Source of the DNA: Halocafeteria seosinensis
Taxonomy: Eukaryota > Sar > Bigyra > Bicosoecida
Length of the DNA: 41,326 nt
NCBI GenBank assembly: GCA_001687465.1
Contig: LVLI01000379.1
Coordinates: 1 to 41,326, forward strand
Direction of reading: 5' to 3'
Shown here: positions 40,654 through 41,326 of the stretch, one piece after another
Numbering within the stretch: the stretch's first letter is position 1
Layout of the letters: each line of letters begins with the position of its first letter
Position numbers and translations under genes: made by a program
Notes under the pieces: model-generated
Told to the model about the DNA's origin: nothing
Database searches by the model: none
What the model saw: only the letters and a program-made list of their open reading frames with translations

Positions 40654-41326
40654 TTATGAAGGCCTTCTTCTTATCTTCGGCACTTTGATACCTAAGTTCG
40701 ATAAAGATGTCAGTTTGCGGATAGCACCATGGAAACTCAACGTTTCAACATGACGCAGTTGCGAGCACCGTCTAGGCACCTTCGCTTTGGGAACTTGAGG
40801 AGCTGGTAACCGTTTCGCGATGCACAATGCTTCGTCCAAAAACAGTGGCCAGGGGACTTTACTTGGTTTGGTAGGAAGCGGCGTGTCTTCTTTGGGAGTA
40901 TTCCACAATTTGCTCCCGTTGAGCACCGGAGTTGAGAGGAGACGTGTCTCCGGATATACATGCATCGTCGCCAGGTTCGCTCTATGAAGAATCCATTTTT
41001 TTTCAACCCATCCGCGTAAGTGCTCATCGTCAATTTCTTCAACAAATCCGTGGATTTGGTCACCGAAGCCCATGAATTTATTATGACGCAAGATCACGTG
41101 TTGATGAAGGAGCATACCGTCGTGGAAACTTAGATCATGACCCCCAATTAAGTATGCTGAGCCAGCGTATATCTCCTTTATGTTTTTAGCAAGCTCCTCA
41201 TGATCAATATACCGCGATCCTTCAAATATGACGTCGTGGTCGTCCATGTGTCTACTAGACGTAGAAGTCACTGTAGACGCCGGTGCATTCATTTCATCCC
41301 GACCTGCAGCGGTGGGATGCCCAAAC
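40654..41326 (-). CDS. Uncharacterised repeated-family protein, copy B (5' end outside window)
   Basis: The frame is open from the right edge of the window (encoding FGHPTAAGRDEMNAPAS) to a stop at 40654, at least 223 codons. Up to TKPS it is identical in protein to copy A; beyond that it continues KVPWPLFLDEALCIAKRLPA and ends in a basic tail (KVPKIRRRPS). Because it has a longer, compositionally similar tail, copy B is more likely to be the intact version. An internal ATG at 41292 is not the likely start. No domain recognised. Confidence 0.55.
   Translation of the reverse strand, partial: FGHPTAAGRDEMNAPASTVTSTSSRHMDDHDVIFEGSRYIDHEELAKNIKEIYAGSAYLIGGHDLSFHDGMLLHQHVILRHNKFMGFGDQIHGFVEEIDDEHLRGWVEKKWILHRANLATMHVYPETRLLSTPVLNGSKLWNTPKEDTPLPTKPSKVPWPLFLDEALCIAKRLPAPQVPKAKVPRRCSQLRHVETLSFHGAIRKLTSLSNLGIKVPKIRRRPS
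40861..41326 (-). repeat. 466-bp inverted repeat, right arm
   Basis: Partner of 39431-39896 on the opposite strand. It reaches the last base of the window, so the repeat probably extends further. Confidence 0.95.

Noticed and set aside
1-41326. tRNA, rRNA or CRISPR features
   Set aside because: No B-box-like GGTTCRANNCC with cloverleaf, no rRNA-like stretch and no spaced short repeats were found by eye on either strand; a covariance-model scan would be decisive.

Overview
This is a gene-dense nuclear segment from a eukaryote, most likely a single-celled protist. Almost every gene needs splicing. The introns are short (about 46 to 113 nt, mostly 60 to 90), with GTAAGT or GTACGT donors and CAG, TAG or AAG acceptors. 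When exons were joined by hand using these rules, every multi-exon model below came out as an exact multiple of three. I cannot name the species. A protein with a FAM194-like (ERICH6-type) domain and a long LRR/coiled-coil protein with Sfi1-type centrin-binding repeats suggest an organism with basal bodies and a flagellate stage. A mitochondrial SCOT (OXCT1) argues against a land plant.

Layout, left to right. (1) 1-1429: repeat-rich DNA with an 85-bp direct repeat and a 108-bp element that recurs inverted at the far right. (2) 1430-16919: tightly packed genes on mostly alternating strands: LRR/coiled-coil/Sfi1-repeat protein (-), kelch/EGF membrane protein (+), LRR protein with ITDxAF repeats (-), NPRL3 of the GATOR1 complex (+), and a FAM194-like/thioredoxin-like protein (-). 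(3) 17350-29335: SCOT (-), a MAP3K-epsilon/Cdc7-type kinase (+), VAC14 (-) and a DHRS7-like short-chain dehydrogenase (+). (4) 30510-33382: a small gene whose product resembles barrier-to-autointegration factor (BAF) lies head-to-head with a VRK-like kinase that carries a second copy of the same BAF-like domain at its C-terminus. (5) 34685-37779: a Wntless-type membrane protein fused to a lipase-3-like domain whose catalytic serine is glycine; a decayed copy of its first exon lies about 680 bp upstream. (6) 37780-41326: sparse DNA ending in two inverted copies (466 bp each) of an uncharacterised repeated gene.

The packing is extreme. Convergent stop codons are 31, 6 and 8 bp apart at three gene pairs, and one divergent pair has only 56 bp between start codons. 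NPRL3 and VAC14 both act on the vacuole/lysosome membrane in other eukaryotes (TORC1 control and PI(3,5)P2 synthesis), but nothing here shows that they work together as neighbours.

The most interesting system is the BAF/VRK pair. In animals VRK1 phosphorylates BAF to release it from DNA. Here a VRK-like kinase is covalently joined to a BAF-like domain and sits next to a solo BAF-like gene. The two domains share an intron at the same place and phase, and the shared promoter region carries two near-identical 22-bp boxes that begin with an E2F-like core.
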